From assembly GCF_002307475.1 (NCBI RefSeq), contig NZ_NTMH01000052.1, forward strand, positions 34,364 through 98,363: a stretch of 64,000 bases of DNA, given 5' to 3'. Under the pieces are notes generated by a model that was not told the DNA's origin, searched no databases, and worked only from the letters and a program-made list of their open reading frames with translations. The DNA comes from Pantoea allii (GTDB lineage: Bacteria > Pseudomonadota > Gammaproteobacteria > Enterobacterales > Enterobacteriaceae). Both the position numbers and the translations under genes were made by a program. This document shows, one piece after another, positions 54,578 to 63,663 of the stretch (the stretch's first letter is position 1; each line of letters opens with the position of its first letter).

Positions 54578-55480
54578 ATGAGCCGTAGCCAGAATTTACG
54601 CCATAACGTGATTAACCATATGCTGGAGAGCATTGCCCAGGGCCATATCCAGTCGCCACTTCCGCCCCAGGCCGCGCTGGCTGAGATGTTCAACATCAGC
54701 CGTACCACGGTGCGCCATGCTTTGCGCTATCTGCATGAGCGTGGCGTTCTGGAAACAGTGAATGAGAGCTGGGTTATCGTACGCGAGCCTGAGGCAGAAG
54801 ACGGCCTCAGCGCCGTTGCGCCCGCCATTGAGCAGCAGGCCAGCCAGGTGGAAAAACGCTTTTTTGATATGATCAATCAGCGACTGCTGCAGCCCGGCGA
54901 TACCTTCAGTGAATTACAGCTGGCCAGGCAAGCCAACGTCAGCCCGGTGGCGGTTCGCGAATTCCTGCTGCATTTTATGCGCTATAACCTGCTGGAGCCG
55001 GTAAAACGTGGTCACTGGCAGATGAAAAAGTTTTCGCAAGAGTACGCTGAAAAGTTATTTGAACTGCGTGAAATGCTGGAAACCCATGCGCTTACCCGCT
55101 TCCTGAATTTGCCCAGGGAGGATGAGCGCTGGATTCAGGCGCGAGATCTGCTGGATCGGCACCGATCGATGCGCGAAACCATCGCCAGCAACTATCGCCA
55201 TTTTGCTGCACTGGATAAAGAGCTGCACTGGCTGATTCTGTCGGCCGCCAATAACCCCTTCTTTAATCAGTCGCTGGAGATTATTTCGGTGATTTTCCAT
55301 TCGCATTATCAGTGGGATGAAAGCGATCTTAAGCAGCGAAATATCGTCGCGCTGGAAGAGCATATGGCGATTCTGTCTGCTTTGATTGGCCGCCGGGATG
55401 TGGATGCGCTGTGCGCGTTGCATAACCATCTGGCGACCGCCAAGCGTTCAATGGTGCGGAGCATTAATCAGTACAATTAA
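54578..55480 (+). CDS. GntR-family regulator with two tandem winged-helix regions
   Basis: A 300-residue regulator. Residues about 8-65 contain a first GntR-type winged helix (PPQAALAEMFNISRTTVRHA then LRYLHERGVLE). A second one follows at about 90-150 (LQLARQANVSPVAVREFLLH then FMRYNLLEPVKRGHW), leading into an FCD-type helical sensor (LFELREMLETHALTRF; HWLILSAANNPFFNQSLE). Most FadR/GntR regulators have only one such DNA-binding domain. ATG 54578 has GGAG seven bases upstream; ATG 54554 is an alternative. Divergent dehydrogenase and downstream MFS genes are the probable targets. Confidence 0.85.
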   Translation: MSRSQNLRHNVINHMLESIAQGHIQSPLPPQAALAEMFNISRTTVRHALRYLHERGVLETVNESWVIVREPEAEDGLSAVAPAIEQQASQVEKRFFDMINQRLLQPGDTFSELQLARQANVSPVAVREFLLHFMRYNLLEPVKRGHWQMKKFSQEYAEKLFELREMLETHALTRFLNLPREDERWIQARDLLDRHRSMRETIASNYRHFAALDKELHWLILSAANNPFFNQSLEIISVIFHSHYQWDESDLKQRNIVALEEHMAILSALIGRRDVDALCALHNHLATAKRSMVRSINQYN

Positions 55481-55648
55481 AACCCGATTAAAAACCACAA
55501 AGCATTAGCTCCCGCACGATTTTGAAACAACTTTACAACATCTCGCTTTTATTCCTCTTACTCTCAGCGCAACGCACCGACGGCCCTGTGCCGTTGGGCG
55601 ACATTGCTACTCATCATAATGATAAATCGCCTGTCCAGGGAGATTGCC

Positions 55649-56998
55649 ATGGAACACAGATCGGTTGTTGATCACGCGAATCCGCCCGACACCTCGCCCG
55701 GCGAGGCGTTTGTGCCGTTGCGCAGTGATATCGTGCGCTCGCCGCGCATTCGTAAAGTCCAGATTACCGCCATGCTGCTACTGCTGTTTGCTGCCATCAT
55801 TAACTACCTGGATCGCAGCTCACTGTCTGTGGCCAACATGACCATTCGGGGTGAAATGGGACTCAGCGCCACCGAGATCGGCGTGCTGCTGTCGGCGTTC
55901 TCGCTGGCTTATGGGCTGGCGCAGCTGCCCGCAGGTGCCCTGCTGGATCGTAAAGGGCCGCGCATTATGCTGGCCCTGGGAATGTTTATCTGGTCGCTGT
56001 TCCAGGCCGCGTCCGGTCTGGTGCATAACTTTACCCAGTTTGTGCTGGTGCGAATTGGGTTGGGCATTGGTGAAGCCCCCATGAATCCTTGTGGGGTAAA
56101 GGTCATCAACGACTGGTTTAACATTAAAGATCGCGGTATGCCGATGGGGATGTTTAACGCCGCCTCCATGATTGGCTTATCCATCGCGCCGCCCATACTG
56201 GCTGCCATGATGCTGGTTCTGGGCTGGCGTGGCATGTTTGTCACCATCGGTATTCTGGGTGTGTTTCTTGCCCTCGGCTGGTACCTGGTTTACCGCGATC
56301 GCGATAACAAACAGCTAAGCGCTGAAGAGATCCACTACCTGCAGGCAGGCAGCGTGGCATCGCGTAAAGAGCCGATCAGTTTTCGCGAATGGCGCGGACT
56401 GTTTAAACAACGCACCATGTGGGGCATGATGATTGGCTTCAGCGGCATTAACTATACCGCCTGGCTGTACATTGCCTGGCTGCCGGGCTATCTGCAATCG
56501 ACGTATCATCTTGATTTGAAAAGCACCGGTTTACTGGCGGCGATTCCTTTCCTGTTTGGTGCTGCAGGCATGTTGCTAAACGGCTATGTGGTTGATGCGC
56601 TGGTCAGACGCGGTTGGGATGCGGTAAAAACCCGTAAAGCCTGCATTGCGAGCGGCATGATCCTGTCGGCAGGTTTTACCGCCATCGTGACGCGCGCCAC
56701 CGACACCACCAGCGCAGTGACGCTGATCGGTATGGCGCTGTTTTGTATCCACTTTGCCGGCACCTCCTGCTGGGGCTTGATCCATGCCAACGTCACCGCC
56801 CGCATGACGGCGTCCGTGGGCAGCATTCAAAACTTTGCCAGCTTTATCTTTGCCTCTTTTGCGCCAGTCATCACTGGTTGGGTGCTGGATACCACTAAAT
56901 CATTCAGCCTGGCGCTGATGATTTGTGCCTGTGTCACGCTGGTCGGTGCGCTGGCGTACCTGCTGCTGGTGCGCAACCCCATTACCGACGGCACCTGA
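55649..56998 (+). CDS. MFS transporter, anion:cation symporter (sugar-acid) family
   Basis: A 449-residue 12-helix transporter of the ACS group (GudP, DgoT, ExuT relatives). Markers are AIINYLDRSSLSVANMTI in helix 1, LPAGALLDRKGPRIMLALGM in the loop 2-3, and RIGLGIGEAPMNPCGVKVIN in helix 4. Members import hexonates, hexuronates or similar anions with protons. ATG 55649 follows AGGGAGATTGCC; the longer frame is not supported. It belongs to the dehydrogenase/GntR cluster. The precise sugar acid is not known. Confidence 0.88.
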   Translation: MEHRSVVDHANPPDTSPGEAFVPLRSDIVRSPRIRKVQITAMLLLLFAAIINYLDRSSLSVANMTIRGEMGLSATEIGVLLSAFSLAYGLAQLPAGALLDRKGPRIMLALGMFIWSLFQAASGLVHNFTQFVLVRIGLGIGEAPMNPCGVKVINDWFNIKDRGMPMGMFNAASMIGLSIAPPILAAMMLVLGWRGMFVTIGILGVFLALGWYLVYRDRDNKQLSAEEIHYLQAGSVASRKEPISFREWRGLFKQRTMWGMMIGFSGINYTAWLYIAWLPGYLQSTYHLDLKSTGLLAAIPFLFGAAGMLLNGYVVDALVRRGWDAVKTRKACIASGMILSAGFTAIVTRATDTTSAVTLIGMALFCIHFAGTSCWGLIHANVTARMTASVGSIQNFASFIFASFAPVITGWVLDTTKSFSLALMICACVTLVGALAYLLLVRNPITDGT

Positions 56999-56999
56999 T

Positions 57000-58391
57000 T
57001 CAGGTCAGCGCCTGGAGGGTGACGCCGTGGCGCGCACCGTAACGCTGAATCCCCGCAATCACGTTATCGACACTGAGTGGCGGCGGGACAGGCAGCAGCG
57101 GTGCGCGTTCCCGGAGCGCCGAATCGAACCGTGAAAAGGTGGAAAAATCGTGAGGGAAGCGCGTTTCATCTACCCCGACGAATGCCCCCTCTTCCCTGGC
57201 GAAGGCTAACAGCTGTTTCCAGCGATCGATGTCCGCCAGGCCGATACTGTCAGTGCCATGGGAATAGAGCATCATGTCGATATGGTTAAAAGGCGGCTGC
57301 TTCTCAAGAAAGCGTTGCAGTGCATCCGCCGACGGCACGGACGGAAACATCAGCCAGAAGGGAATCGCGTGCTGCTGCATGCTGCACCAGGGGTCCATCA
57401 GTAAAAAGCTGTCTACCGTCAGCCGGGCTGGCAGTATGCCCGCCGCCAGATACCAGTCACGGTAAATTTCGGCGACCACAAAACTCAGCGCCTCCGGGTC
57501 ATCGTAACGAATCTCCATCAGCGTCCAGCGCTGGGCTTCTGCCAGTTTTTTCAGCGGAGGAATCAGGTAGCCGTCCAGCCCCCACTCTGCCTCAGGGACA
57601 TGATCGGTGATGGCAGGTGGCTCCCAGCGCGCGCGATCCACGCCTGCCCGCGCCAGGTATTCAGCGACTCTCGGCCCGCCGCGCAAATACTCGTTTTCGG
57701 TTGCACCGCCGGGTGCGCCAAACTGGAAGAAAGAGCGGTCACTGGTACGCGTTACCGGCCACTGTCGCGTGCAGTGATTAATGAACAGCGTTGCTCCCGC
57801 CGGTAATCCGCCCAGCAGAAACTCATTGAAGGCCAGCGGCATGTCGCGCAGCTTAAGGCGGAAGTCGTGCATTTTCTCCAGCAGGAGGCGATCCTGACTC
57901 GGATCTTGCATGTGATGTACCGCCAGCTTCGGCCAGGTCGCCAGCAGTGCCGCCGCCACGGCCTTACCTTCCTCGAATCCTGACTGGGCATCATCCGGGT
58001 CGTTCTGCTGCATGCGTACCGGGCACAGAAAGGTTTGCGGCAGCCACGGCGTTCCCATCGCCGCAGCCAGGTGCACCAGGGCACCATTGGTGGCACCCAC
58101 AAACGCAGCCGGATAGTCGCGTTGAGGATAGGTGCTGACCATCCATTCGGCGATACCTTCTATATCCAGCTCGCTGGCCTGTTTATGACTGATGCCCTCG
58201 GCCAGACCGCTGACCGCATAGCCCCACTCACGCAACCGGGTCGGTAAGCGATCAAACGAAGGCAATAAGCGGTCTAACATCGGCGACTGGGTCGGGCTGG
58301 CAAAAGGCCGATCGTGAAGTGCATTCGCTAAGGTCAGCAACATTGTGGCGGCTGAATCAAACCGGGCGATGCCCTTGGGCGGTTTACTCAT
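57000..58391 (-). CDS. Unknown 463-residue protein with a hydrolase-like elbow (GATNG)
   Basis: I cannot name a family with certainty. The segment YPAAFVGATNGALVHLAAAM looks like the nucleophile elbow of an alpha/beta hydrolase (strand, G-x-x-x-G, helix), but the nucleophile position holds Thr instead of Ser. The remainder is soluble, rich in Trp and Pro (WPKLAVHHMQDPSQDRLLLE; RWEPPAITDHVPEAEWGLDG; DMMLYSHGTDSIGLADIDRW). No signal peptide. Its ATG overlaps the stop of the upstream hydrolase-like gene by eight bases, so the two are one operon. It is convergent with the MFS gene one base away. Confidence 0.6.
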   Translation of the reverse strand: MSKPPKGIARFDSAATMLLTLANALHDRPFASPTQSPMLDRLLPSFDRLPTRLREWGYAVSGLAEGISHKQASELDIEGIAEWMVSTYPQRDYPAAFVGATNGALVHLAAAMGTPWLPQTFLCPVRMQQNDPDDAQSGFEEGKAVAAALLATWPKLAVHHMQDPSQDRLLLEKMHDFRLKLRDMPLAFNEFLLGGLPAGATLFINHCTRQWPVTRTSDRSFFQFGAPGGATENEYLRGGPRVAEYLARAGVDRARWEPPAITDHVPEAEWGLDGYLIPPLKKLAEAQRWTLMEIRYDDPEALSFVVAEIYRDWYLAAGILPARLTVDSFLLMDPWCSMQQHAIPFWLMFPSVPSADALQRFLEKQPPFNHIDMMLYSHGTDSIGLADIDRWKQLLAFAREEGAFVGVDETRFPHDFSTFSRFDSALRERAPLLPVPPPLSVDNVIAGIQRYGARHGVTLQALT

Positions 58392-59331
58392 GCTGGCTCT
58401 CCTGCTGAATACGCGCTAAAAAAGGCCGGATGGCGTGGCAGAAACTCCACGGATAAACGTAGTGCAGTCTGTGCGTCCCGCCGCGTAAGGTGACTTTTTC
58501 GCTGTGCGGTAACAGCCCCGCCAGCTCATCCAGCCAGCGCGCCGGGCAGACCGGATCGCGTGAGCCTCTCAGCAGTAAGGTTGGTGCAGTGACATAGGTA
58601 AGATGGTGTTCGATGGGATCGTTCAGCATGGCTCGCATCGTGCCAAAGGCGCGCGGCAGGCCGGCTTTGGCCCAGTCGATCCGGGCCAGCGCGCCCGGCG
58701 AGCGATGCGCTTCCATCCGGCTGTTACGCCAGCCTCGCCACATCTGACGTACCAGGCTGCGCGCATGGCGATCGGCGGTGGGCCCCTGTAGCACCAGTCC
58801 CGCCACCGCTTCAGGGTATTTATCCGCCAGCGCCGCCAGTACCTGACAGCCAAAAGCGCTGCCCACCCAGATTGCTCGCTGAAAACCGTTGTGCTGCAAC
58901 CACTGCCACAGGATATCGGCCAGTTCATTAACCGACAGAACAGGGGCCGATGCGGGCAATGCGCTGCCGCCGAAGCCCGGCAGGTCGGGAACCAGGACGT
59001 GATAATCCCGTCCCAGCGCCAGTGCGAGCAGCTCCATTGAGCGCCCCGACATCACCAGGCCGTGGATTAGTACAACAGGCAAGCCGTGGGGTTCCTCAGG
59101 CGTCACGCGGGTAAACATGCGCCAGTCGCCGATCTGTTGATAGTAACCCGCTAATCCTGCGTGATGGCTGCGTGGTGAAACGGGTGGCGTTTGCTTCATT
59201 TGCTGCCAGCGTTTCGTGCCCCATACGACCGCCGCGACACCTAAACCAATCCCGGCGGCTAGCGCCATGCCCTGCCGCTTTTTACACTGGATGGTACGCC
59301 TCATCAGCTGCTCCTGTTCCTGGGTATCCAT
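58384..59331 (-). CDS. Membrane-anchored alpha/beta-hydrolase fold protein lacking the nucleophile Ser
   Basis: A 315-residue protein. Residues about 19-38 form one membrane helix (GMALAAGIGLGVAAVVWGTK). The fold then runs PVVLIHGLVMSGRSMELLAL, LVPDLPGFGGSALP, AIWVGSAFGCQVLAALADKY, with the acid in LLRGSRDPVCP and the histidine in RGGTHRLHYVYPW. The elbow should be G-x-S-x-G; here it is G-S-A-F-G, so Ala sits at the nucleophile position. The codons GGC AGC GCT TTT GGC are plain. It may be inactive or use another residue. Operon with the 463-residue protein, overlap eight bases. Confidence 0.75.
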   Translation of the reverse strand: MDTQEQEQLMRRTIQCKKRQGMALAAGIGLGVAAVVWGTKRWQQMKQTPPVSPRSHHAGLAGYYQQIGDWRMFTRVTPEEPHGLPVVLIHGLVMSGRSMELLALALGRDYHVLVPDLPGFGGSALPASAPVLSVNELADILWQWLQHNGFQRAIWVGSAFGCQVLAALADKYPEAVAGLVLQGPTADRHARSLVRQMWRGWRNSRMEAHRSPGALARIDWAKAGLPRAFGTMRAMLNDPIEHHLTYVTAPTLLLRGSRDPVCPARWLDELAGLLPHSEKVTLRGGTHRLHYVYPWSFCHAIRPFLARIQQESQHE

Positions 59332-59377
59332 TGAGTGTAGGACGGGAATCGCAGAGACAGGCGGTTAATGCATGCTG

Positions 59378-59725
59378 TCAGGCAATGGTGTTACGCAGGC
59401 GACCGATTTTTTCGATCTCCACTTCAATCACATCACCACTAAACATGAACAGCGGCGGCGTACGTTTTTTGCCCACGCCGCCCGGTGAACCGGTAATAAT
59501 GACATCCCCTGGCGACAGCGGACTAAAGGCGGAAATGTATTCAATAATTTTGGCGACCGGATGCACCATGTTGGCGGTGGTATCGTTTTGCACTTCCCGA
59601 CCATTCAGCACCGTTTTAATGGTTAACTGCTGTGGGTCAGGAATGTCGTCGGCGGTGGTCATCCAGGGCCCGAAGCCCCCGGTCTGCGGCCAGTTCTTGC
59701 CAGCGGTAAACCAAATAAACTGCAT
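59378..59725 (-). pseudogene. Truncated fumarylacetoacetate-hydrolase family gene
   Basis: 115 residues matching only the C-terminal half of the FAH/UGL superfamily: TAGKNWPQTGGFGPWMTTAD, a middle TVLNGREVQNDTTANMV, and the conserved DVIITGSPGGVG KKRTPP-type loop near the end, finishing EVEIEKIGRLRNTIA. About 150-170 N-terminal residues and the catalytic ExE/D region are missing; the sequence upstream has no FAH frame. It is a 5'-truncated remnant. The reader should not treat it as a functional hydrolase. Confidence 0.8.
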
Positions 59726-60001
59726 AGCTGCATTACTGCCTCGTCATGGCTACGGGTGATAACCCTATGTTTTAAAAGAAATCGGTGCGCAGCGTAGCAA
59801 AAAACGCGATAAAAATCGTACATCGATTGGCACAGTGGATATCCAGATGTATCACGTTATGTCAGCAGGAAGTGTGTGGATAAACGAAAGCTGAAAAAGT
59901 CGCCATTACGGCGCTATGCAATCAAAGCGGGGAAGCGAAAACGGGGGTGATAATCACCGGTCTGTCCCTGACCGCGACTATCGAGGGTATTCGGTGGGCG
60001 C

Positions 60002-60079
60002 TTAGTTAAGCGCGCCGGGCGGTACGTGTTTAAAGGTTTCAACATAAGCGTGGAACACGTACTTAAAAAAACGTTTCAT
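60002..60079 (-). CDS. azuC: AzuC-like small protein, 25 residues
   Basis: A 25-codon frame, MKRFFKYVFHAYVETF at the start and ending TFKHVPPGALN. E. coli AzuC (28 residues) ends YCKTFKDVPPGNMFR with the same Y..TFK-VPPG core and a basic, aromatic start. In E. coli AzuC is a membrane-associated peptide that binds glycerol-3-phosphate dehydrogenase GlpD, and its transcript AzuCR also acts as a small RNA. GCGCTTAACTAAGCGC at the stop could be an RNA hairpin. The start codon has only a weak GGATGA ribosome-binding sequence. The gene is far below normal gene-finder limits. Confidence 0.7.
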   Translation of the reverse strand: MKRFFKYVFHAYVETFKHVPPGALN

Positions 60080-60188
60080 ACATCATCCGGTTAAAATTTT
60101 GTTGAATAACTACAGGAAAAGTATAGCGCCTGCTGTTTTAATCAGCAATAAATTTTGAACCAGATCACAAAATTCACGTTTACACCCG

Positions 60189-60761
60189 TTACTGAAACAG
60201 GGCCAAATGCTCAATAAGGATGGTTGAACCGATAGCGATCAGAACCAGCCCGCCCAGGACTTCAGCCCATTTGCCTAAAACCGGCCCGATGAAACGGCCA
60301 ATCAGCACGCCCGTGGTCGCCATTACGGTGGTGGCGGCCCCGATAGTCAGCGCCGTGGTGACGATATTGACCTGCAGAAACGCCAGTCCGACCCCTACCG
60401 CCAGAGCATCAAGGCTGGTCGCGACTGCGGTGGTAGCCAGTACCATAAAGCCATGACTTTGCGGCGCTTCGCACGGTTCGGCGGCGGTTTTACGGAAGCC
60501 TTCCATCATCATACGCGCGCCCAGGAAGGCCAGCAGGAAAAAGGCGATCCAGTGATCCCATGCGGCAACATACTGGCTGGCAGCCAGACCCAGCGCCCAG
60601 CCGATAAGGGGCGTCAGAGCTTCAATACAACCGAAAATCAGACCGGTCCGCACGGCTTCTTTCAGGCCAGGGCGATGCAAGGCCGCACCTTTGCCCAGCG
60701 CGGCGGCAAATGCGTCCATTGACATTCCAAGAGCAAGAATAAGGGTGGCAATAAAGGTCAT
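60189..60761 (-). CDS. mntP: Manganese exporter MntP
   Basis: A 190-residue inner-membrane exporter (E. coli MntP 188) with six helices. The two conserved Asp motifs are [18 protein letters not shown] in helix 1 and [20 protein letters not shown] in helix 4, with [16 protein letters not shown] between. It removes excess Mn2+. ATG 60761 ([12 protein letters not shown]) is the start; a longer frame to 60815 covers the leader. The gene has an MntR box upstream at 60893-60914. A downstream AzuC-like gene follows in the same direction. Confidence 0.95.
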   Translation of the reverse strand: MTFIATLILALGMSMDAFAAALGKGAALHRPGLKEAVRTGLIFGCIEALTPLIGWALGLAASQYVAAWDHWIAFFLLAFLGARMMMEGFRKTAAEPCEAPQSHGFMVLATTAVATSLDALAVGVGLAFLQVNIVTTALTIGAATTVMATTGVLIGRFIGPVLGKWAEVLGGLVLIAIGSTILIEHLALFQ

Positions 60762-60892
60762 GATTTGTTCACTTGGGATGAAAAAGCACGACTTCATGCT
60801 GAATCCATCACACAAATTGCTCGGTAATTTAAAAAGTGCGCGCAGTCTACCACGCGATTATCGTTATAAAAAGACAATAAAATCAGGGATTT

Positions 60893-60914
60893 AAGTATAG
60901 CCAAGGCTATAACT
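60893..60914. promoter_or_regulatory. MntR-binding box upstream of mntP
   Basis: AAGTATAGCCAAGGCTATAACT is close to the enterobacterial MntR palindrome (AAACATAGCnnnGCTATGTTT type), with arms TATAGCC/GGCTATA. It lies about 130 bases before mntP. In E. coli mntP is activated by MntR with Mn2+ through a similar site. Confidence 0.75.
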
Positions 60915-61066
60915 CATAACATCCGCTATGAATGCAGCTAAGTTAATGTCATTTAAGCCTTTTCTGCGCTGTTTCGACATAACCATGACAGGCACAGACA
61001 TCCCGTCATTGAACCCTGGCACGGAATACCGGAAAATATCCGGCTGATAAACAGGGAACACTGCTC

Positions 61067-61309
61067 ATGAATAACCCTTTCGAATCCTTAATCCTTCCCG
61101 GCGGCATTTTGCTGCTGGGCTTTCTGTCTGCCCTGCTGCTGCCCGCACCGGCTTTTAGCCTGACGGTAGCGCAGCATTTGCAGCAGATGTTCCATTTGCA
61201 GGATCTCAGCCAGCTGTACACCCTGGTATTCTGTCTGTGGTTCTTGTTACTGGGCGCGCTTGAGTTCTTTGTGATCCGCTTTGTCTGGCGGCGCTGGTTC
61301 CGCGTGTGA
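61067..61309 (+). CDS. Small inner-membrane protein, DUF1158-like
   Basis: An 80-residue protein with two hydrophobic helices: LILPGGILLLGFLSALLLPA and LYTLVFCLWFLLLGALEFFV, ending in a basic tail FVIRFVWRRWFRV. This layout agrees with the DUF1158 family of enterobacterial membrane proteins, whose role is unknown; the assignment is by memory of the family. Basic end inside the cytoplasm is predicted. An ACAGGGAACA stretch precedes the ATG. It stands alone between mntP and mqo. Confidence 0.65.
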   Translation: MNNPFESLILPGGILLLGFLSALLLPAPAFSLTVAQHLQQMFHLQDLSQLYTLVFCLWFLLLGALEFFVIRFVWRRWFRV

Positions 61310-61934
61310 AGCTGACGCATCCCGGCACATCGGCCAGCTGAACCTGCGTTCTGGGGTTTAAGGCCCTGCGCTGTTTTCTCTTCTGAAGAAAATCTGAAAG
61401 TGGGATGAAAACCGCATGTCGTTCACCTCGGGACGTAACGGTATCGCGGCGTCGAGGCCGCGTCCTTAGGTCACAAAAATGTAACATTTGTTTTACACAG
61501 ACAGGCCCGTTTTGCCTGCAAGTACAAATTCATCGACAGGAATAAAATTAAATAAAGTCTATTTTTCATTAATTTAAATTATTCCTTCCGCCATGTGACA
61601 TTTTCAGCCTGCACCATTACAAAGCAATCCCGCAACATCTCATTTTATTTAACCTGCTAATCTACAAGGAAAAATCACTTATGGCGGACTTGCCATTATG
61701 ATTATTTCTTATGCTGAATCATTTCTGCATTTAAAAAATAAACAAATGTTTAAATCGGATGCGAGAATGTTATATTTGAGCAACAAAGCATAACGTTCAG
61801 TTAACTCGTTATCGTCGCTTTAACCCATACCTGAGTCTTAACCCGGAAGTAGCGCAACGCGCTCATCAGAAGCGTGACTATTTCGCCTGCAACACTGTTG
61901 AGCTTCAGGTCAACAGAAGAGGAGATGTCGCCTC
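61310..61934. other. Long leader region before mqo
   Basis: About 625 bases with no convincing gene. It includes an IR-like GCGGCGTCGAGGCCGC at 61451-61466, AT-rich tracts at 61540-61590 and 61725-61790, and a GTTCAGTTAACTCGTTA stretch near 61794 that recalls ArcA half-sites. A 31-codon frame at about 61698-61793 lacks a ribosome-binding site and is not accepted. The strong GAGGAG of mqo is at 61919-61924. Confidence 0.4.
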
Positions 61935-63548
61935 ATGTGCAAATCAGCTGTAAATCTTGCGCTCACAATGAGTGTTAGCGGAAAGGACACCACCAGGGCG
62001 CAGGAGCGTAAAGACGTTGATGTACTGCTTATTGGCGCAGGCGTCATGAGTGCTACGTTAGGAACCTGGCTTCAGGATCTTGAACCAGACTGGTCCATTG
62101 AAATGGTGGAGCGGTTGGGGCATGTGGCCGAAGAGTCCTCAAATGGCTGGAACAATGCAGGTACAGGCCATGCGGCGCTGGCCGAGTTGAACTATACGCC
62201 GCAGAAAACCGATGGCAGTATCGATATCGCGAAAGCGGTGGCGATCAATGAGTCATTTCAAATCTCTCGTCAGTTCTGGGCTTACCACGTTCAGAAAGGC
62301 AATCTGCACACACCAAAAAGCTTTATTCACAGCACGCCACATATGAGCTTTGTCTGGGGCGATGACAACGTGGCGTTTCTGCGTAAGCGCTTTAATGCCT
62401 TACAGAAAAGCACGCTATTCCGTGGCATGGCTTACTCTGAAGATCCGCAGCAAATCGCGCAGTGGATTCCACTGGTGATGAAAGGCCGGGCCGACAGTCA
62501 AAAAGTGGCGGCGACCTGGACAGACATGGGCACCGACGTGGATTTTGGTGAAGTGACGCGCCAGCTGATTAGCTCACTGGAGAAAAAAGCCAACTTCCGT
62601 TTGCGCATGAATCAGGAAGTCCGCGAAATCACTCGCCTTAACGATGGTCGTTGGCAGGTGACGCTTGTCTGCCTGACGGACGGGACGCGCCGCACGTTGA
62701 CGGCCGGTAAGATTTTTATTGGCGCAGGCGGGGCGGCGCTGCCGCTGCTGCAGAAGGCCGGTATTCCGGAGGCCAACGGTTACGCGGGCTTCCCGGTCGG
62801 CGGTTCCTTCCTGGTCACCGAGAATCCCGAGGTCGTGAAACAGCACATGGCGAAGGTGTACGGCAAAGCCAGCGTGGGCGCACCACCGATGTCTGTGCCT
62901 CACGTCGATACGCGCGTGCTGAACGGCAAGCAGGTTCTGCTGTTTGGTCCTTTTGCGACCTTCTCGACCAAATTCCTGAAGCAGGGCTCGCTGCTGGATA
63001 TGTTTGCCTCGCTCAACAGCACCAACGTGATGCCGATGATTAAAGTCGGGCTGAAAAGCTTTGACCTGGTGAAATATCTGATGGATCAGGTACTGCAAAG
63101 TGACCGTGATCGTATGGATGCGCTACGTGCTTATGTGCCGCAGGCGAAACAGGAAGACTGGCGCCTGGTGACGGCCGGACAGCGCGTACAGATCATCAAG
63201 AAAGATGAGAAAGAAGGCGCGGTGCTGCGTTTAGGTACGGAAGTGGTGTCATCCGAAGACGGCTCAGTCTCTGCGTTGCTGGGTGCTTCGCCAGGTGCCT
63301 CCACTGCGGCACCTATTATGCTGGAGTTGCTGCATAAGGTGTATCCAGAGCAGATGGCTTCGCCGGAGTGGCAAAATAAAATTCGTGCCGTGGTGCCGTC
63401 CTGGGGACGCAGGCTGAATGGTGATGTGGCCCTGACCGAAAAAGTGCTGGCAGAAACCAGCCGCATCCTGCAGCTTGAGTACACGCCGGTTACGCCAGTG
63501 GCCGCAAACGATGAGGGCCGTGAAACCGCCTTTGTTATCGGCAAATAA
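61935..63548 (+). CDS. mqo: Malate:quinone oxidoreductase
   Basis: A 537-residue FAD enzyme (E. coli Mqo 548) that oxidises malate to oxaloacetate and reduces quinone at the inner membrane. The FAD fold [20 protein letters not shown] is followed by [20 protein letters not shown], the family signature, then [17 protein letters not shown] and a C-terminal [17 protein letters not shown]. The protein has no typical export signal. ATG 61935 has GAGGAG ten bases upstream; an ATG at 61968 is possible. It ends in a strong terminator. Confidence 0.96.
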   Translation: MCKSAVNLALTMSVSGKDTTRAQERKDVDVLLIGAGVMSATLGTWLQDLEPDWSIEMVERLGHVAEESSNGWNNAGTGHAALAELNYTPQKTDGSIDIAKAVAINESFQISRQFWAYHVQKGNLHTPKSFIHSTPHMSFVWGDDNVAFLRKRFNALQKSTLFRGMAYSEDPQQIAQWIPLVMKGRADSQKVAATWTDMGTDVDFGEVTRQLISSLEKKANFRLRMNQEVREITRLNDGRWQVTLVCLTDGTRRTLTAGKIFIGAGGAALPLLQKAGIPEANGYAGFPVGGSFLVTENPEVVKQHMAKVYGKASVGAPPMSVPHVDTRVLNGKQVLLFGPFATFSTKFLKQGSLLDMFASLNSTNVMPMIKVGLKSFDLVKYLMDQVLQSDRDRMDALRAYVPQAKQEDWRLVTAGQRVQIIKKDEKEGAVLRLGTEVVSSEDGSVSALLGASPGASTAAPIMLELLHKVYPEQMASPEWQNKIRAVVPSWGRRLNGDVALTEKVLAETSRILQLEYTPVTPVAANDEGRETAFVIGK

Positions 63549-63564
63549 GCCGCCCTTGATACAG

Positions 63565-63591
63565 AAGGCCTCGCACTGCGAGGCCTTTTTG
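63565..63591 (+). terminator. Rho-independent terminator of mqo
   Basis: AAGGCCTCGC at 63565-63574, loop ACT, GCGAGGCCTT at 63578-63587, then TTTG. Confidence 0.92.
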
Positions 63592-63663
63592 TTTACCGCT
63601 TGCCTGGTTGACTGCCACATTCTCTATTAGGGTTAAATCTGCCTTAATGCAGGAGGACATGTC

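Noticed and set aside
60762-60960. Possible yybP-ykoY manganese riboswitch before mntP
   Set aside because: The conserved GGGGAGUA-type core and its partner could not be found on either strand of the leader; only the MntR palindrome stands out.
61698-61793. 31-codon frame before mqo
   Set aside because: No ribosome-binding site, AT-rich codons and no recognisable similarity; treated as leader sequence.
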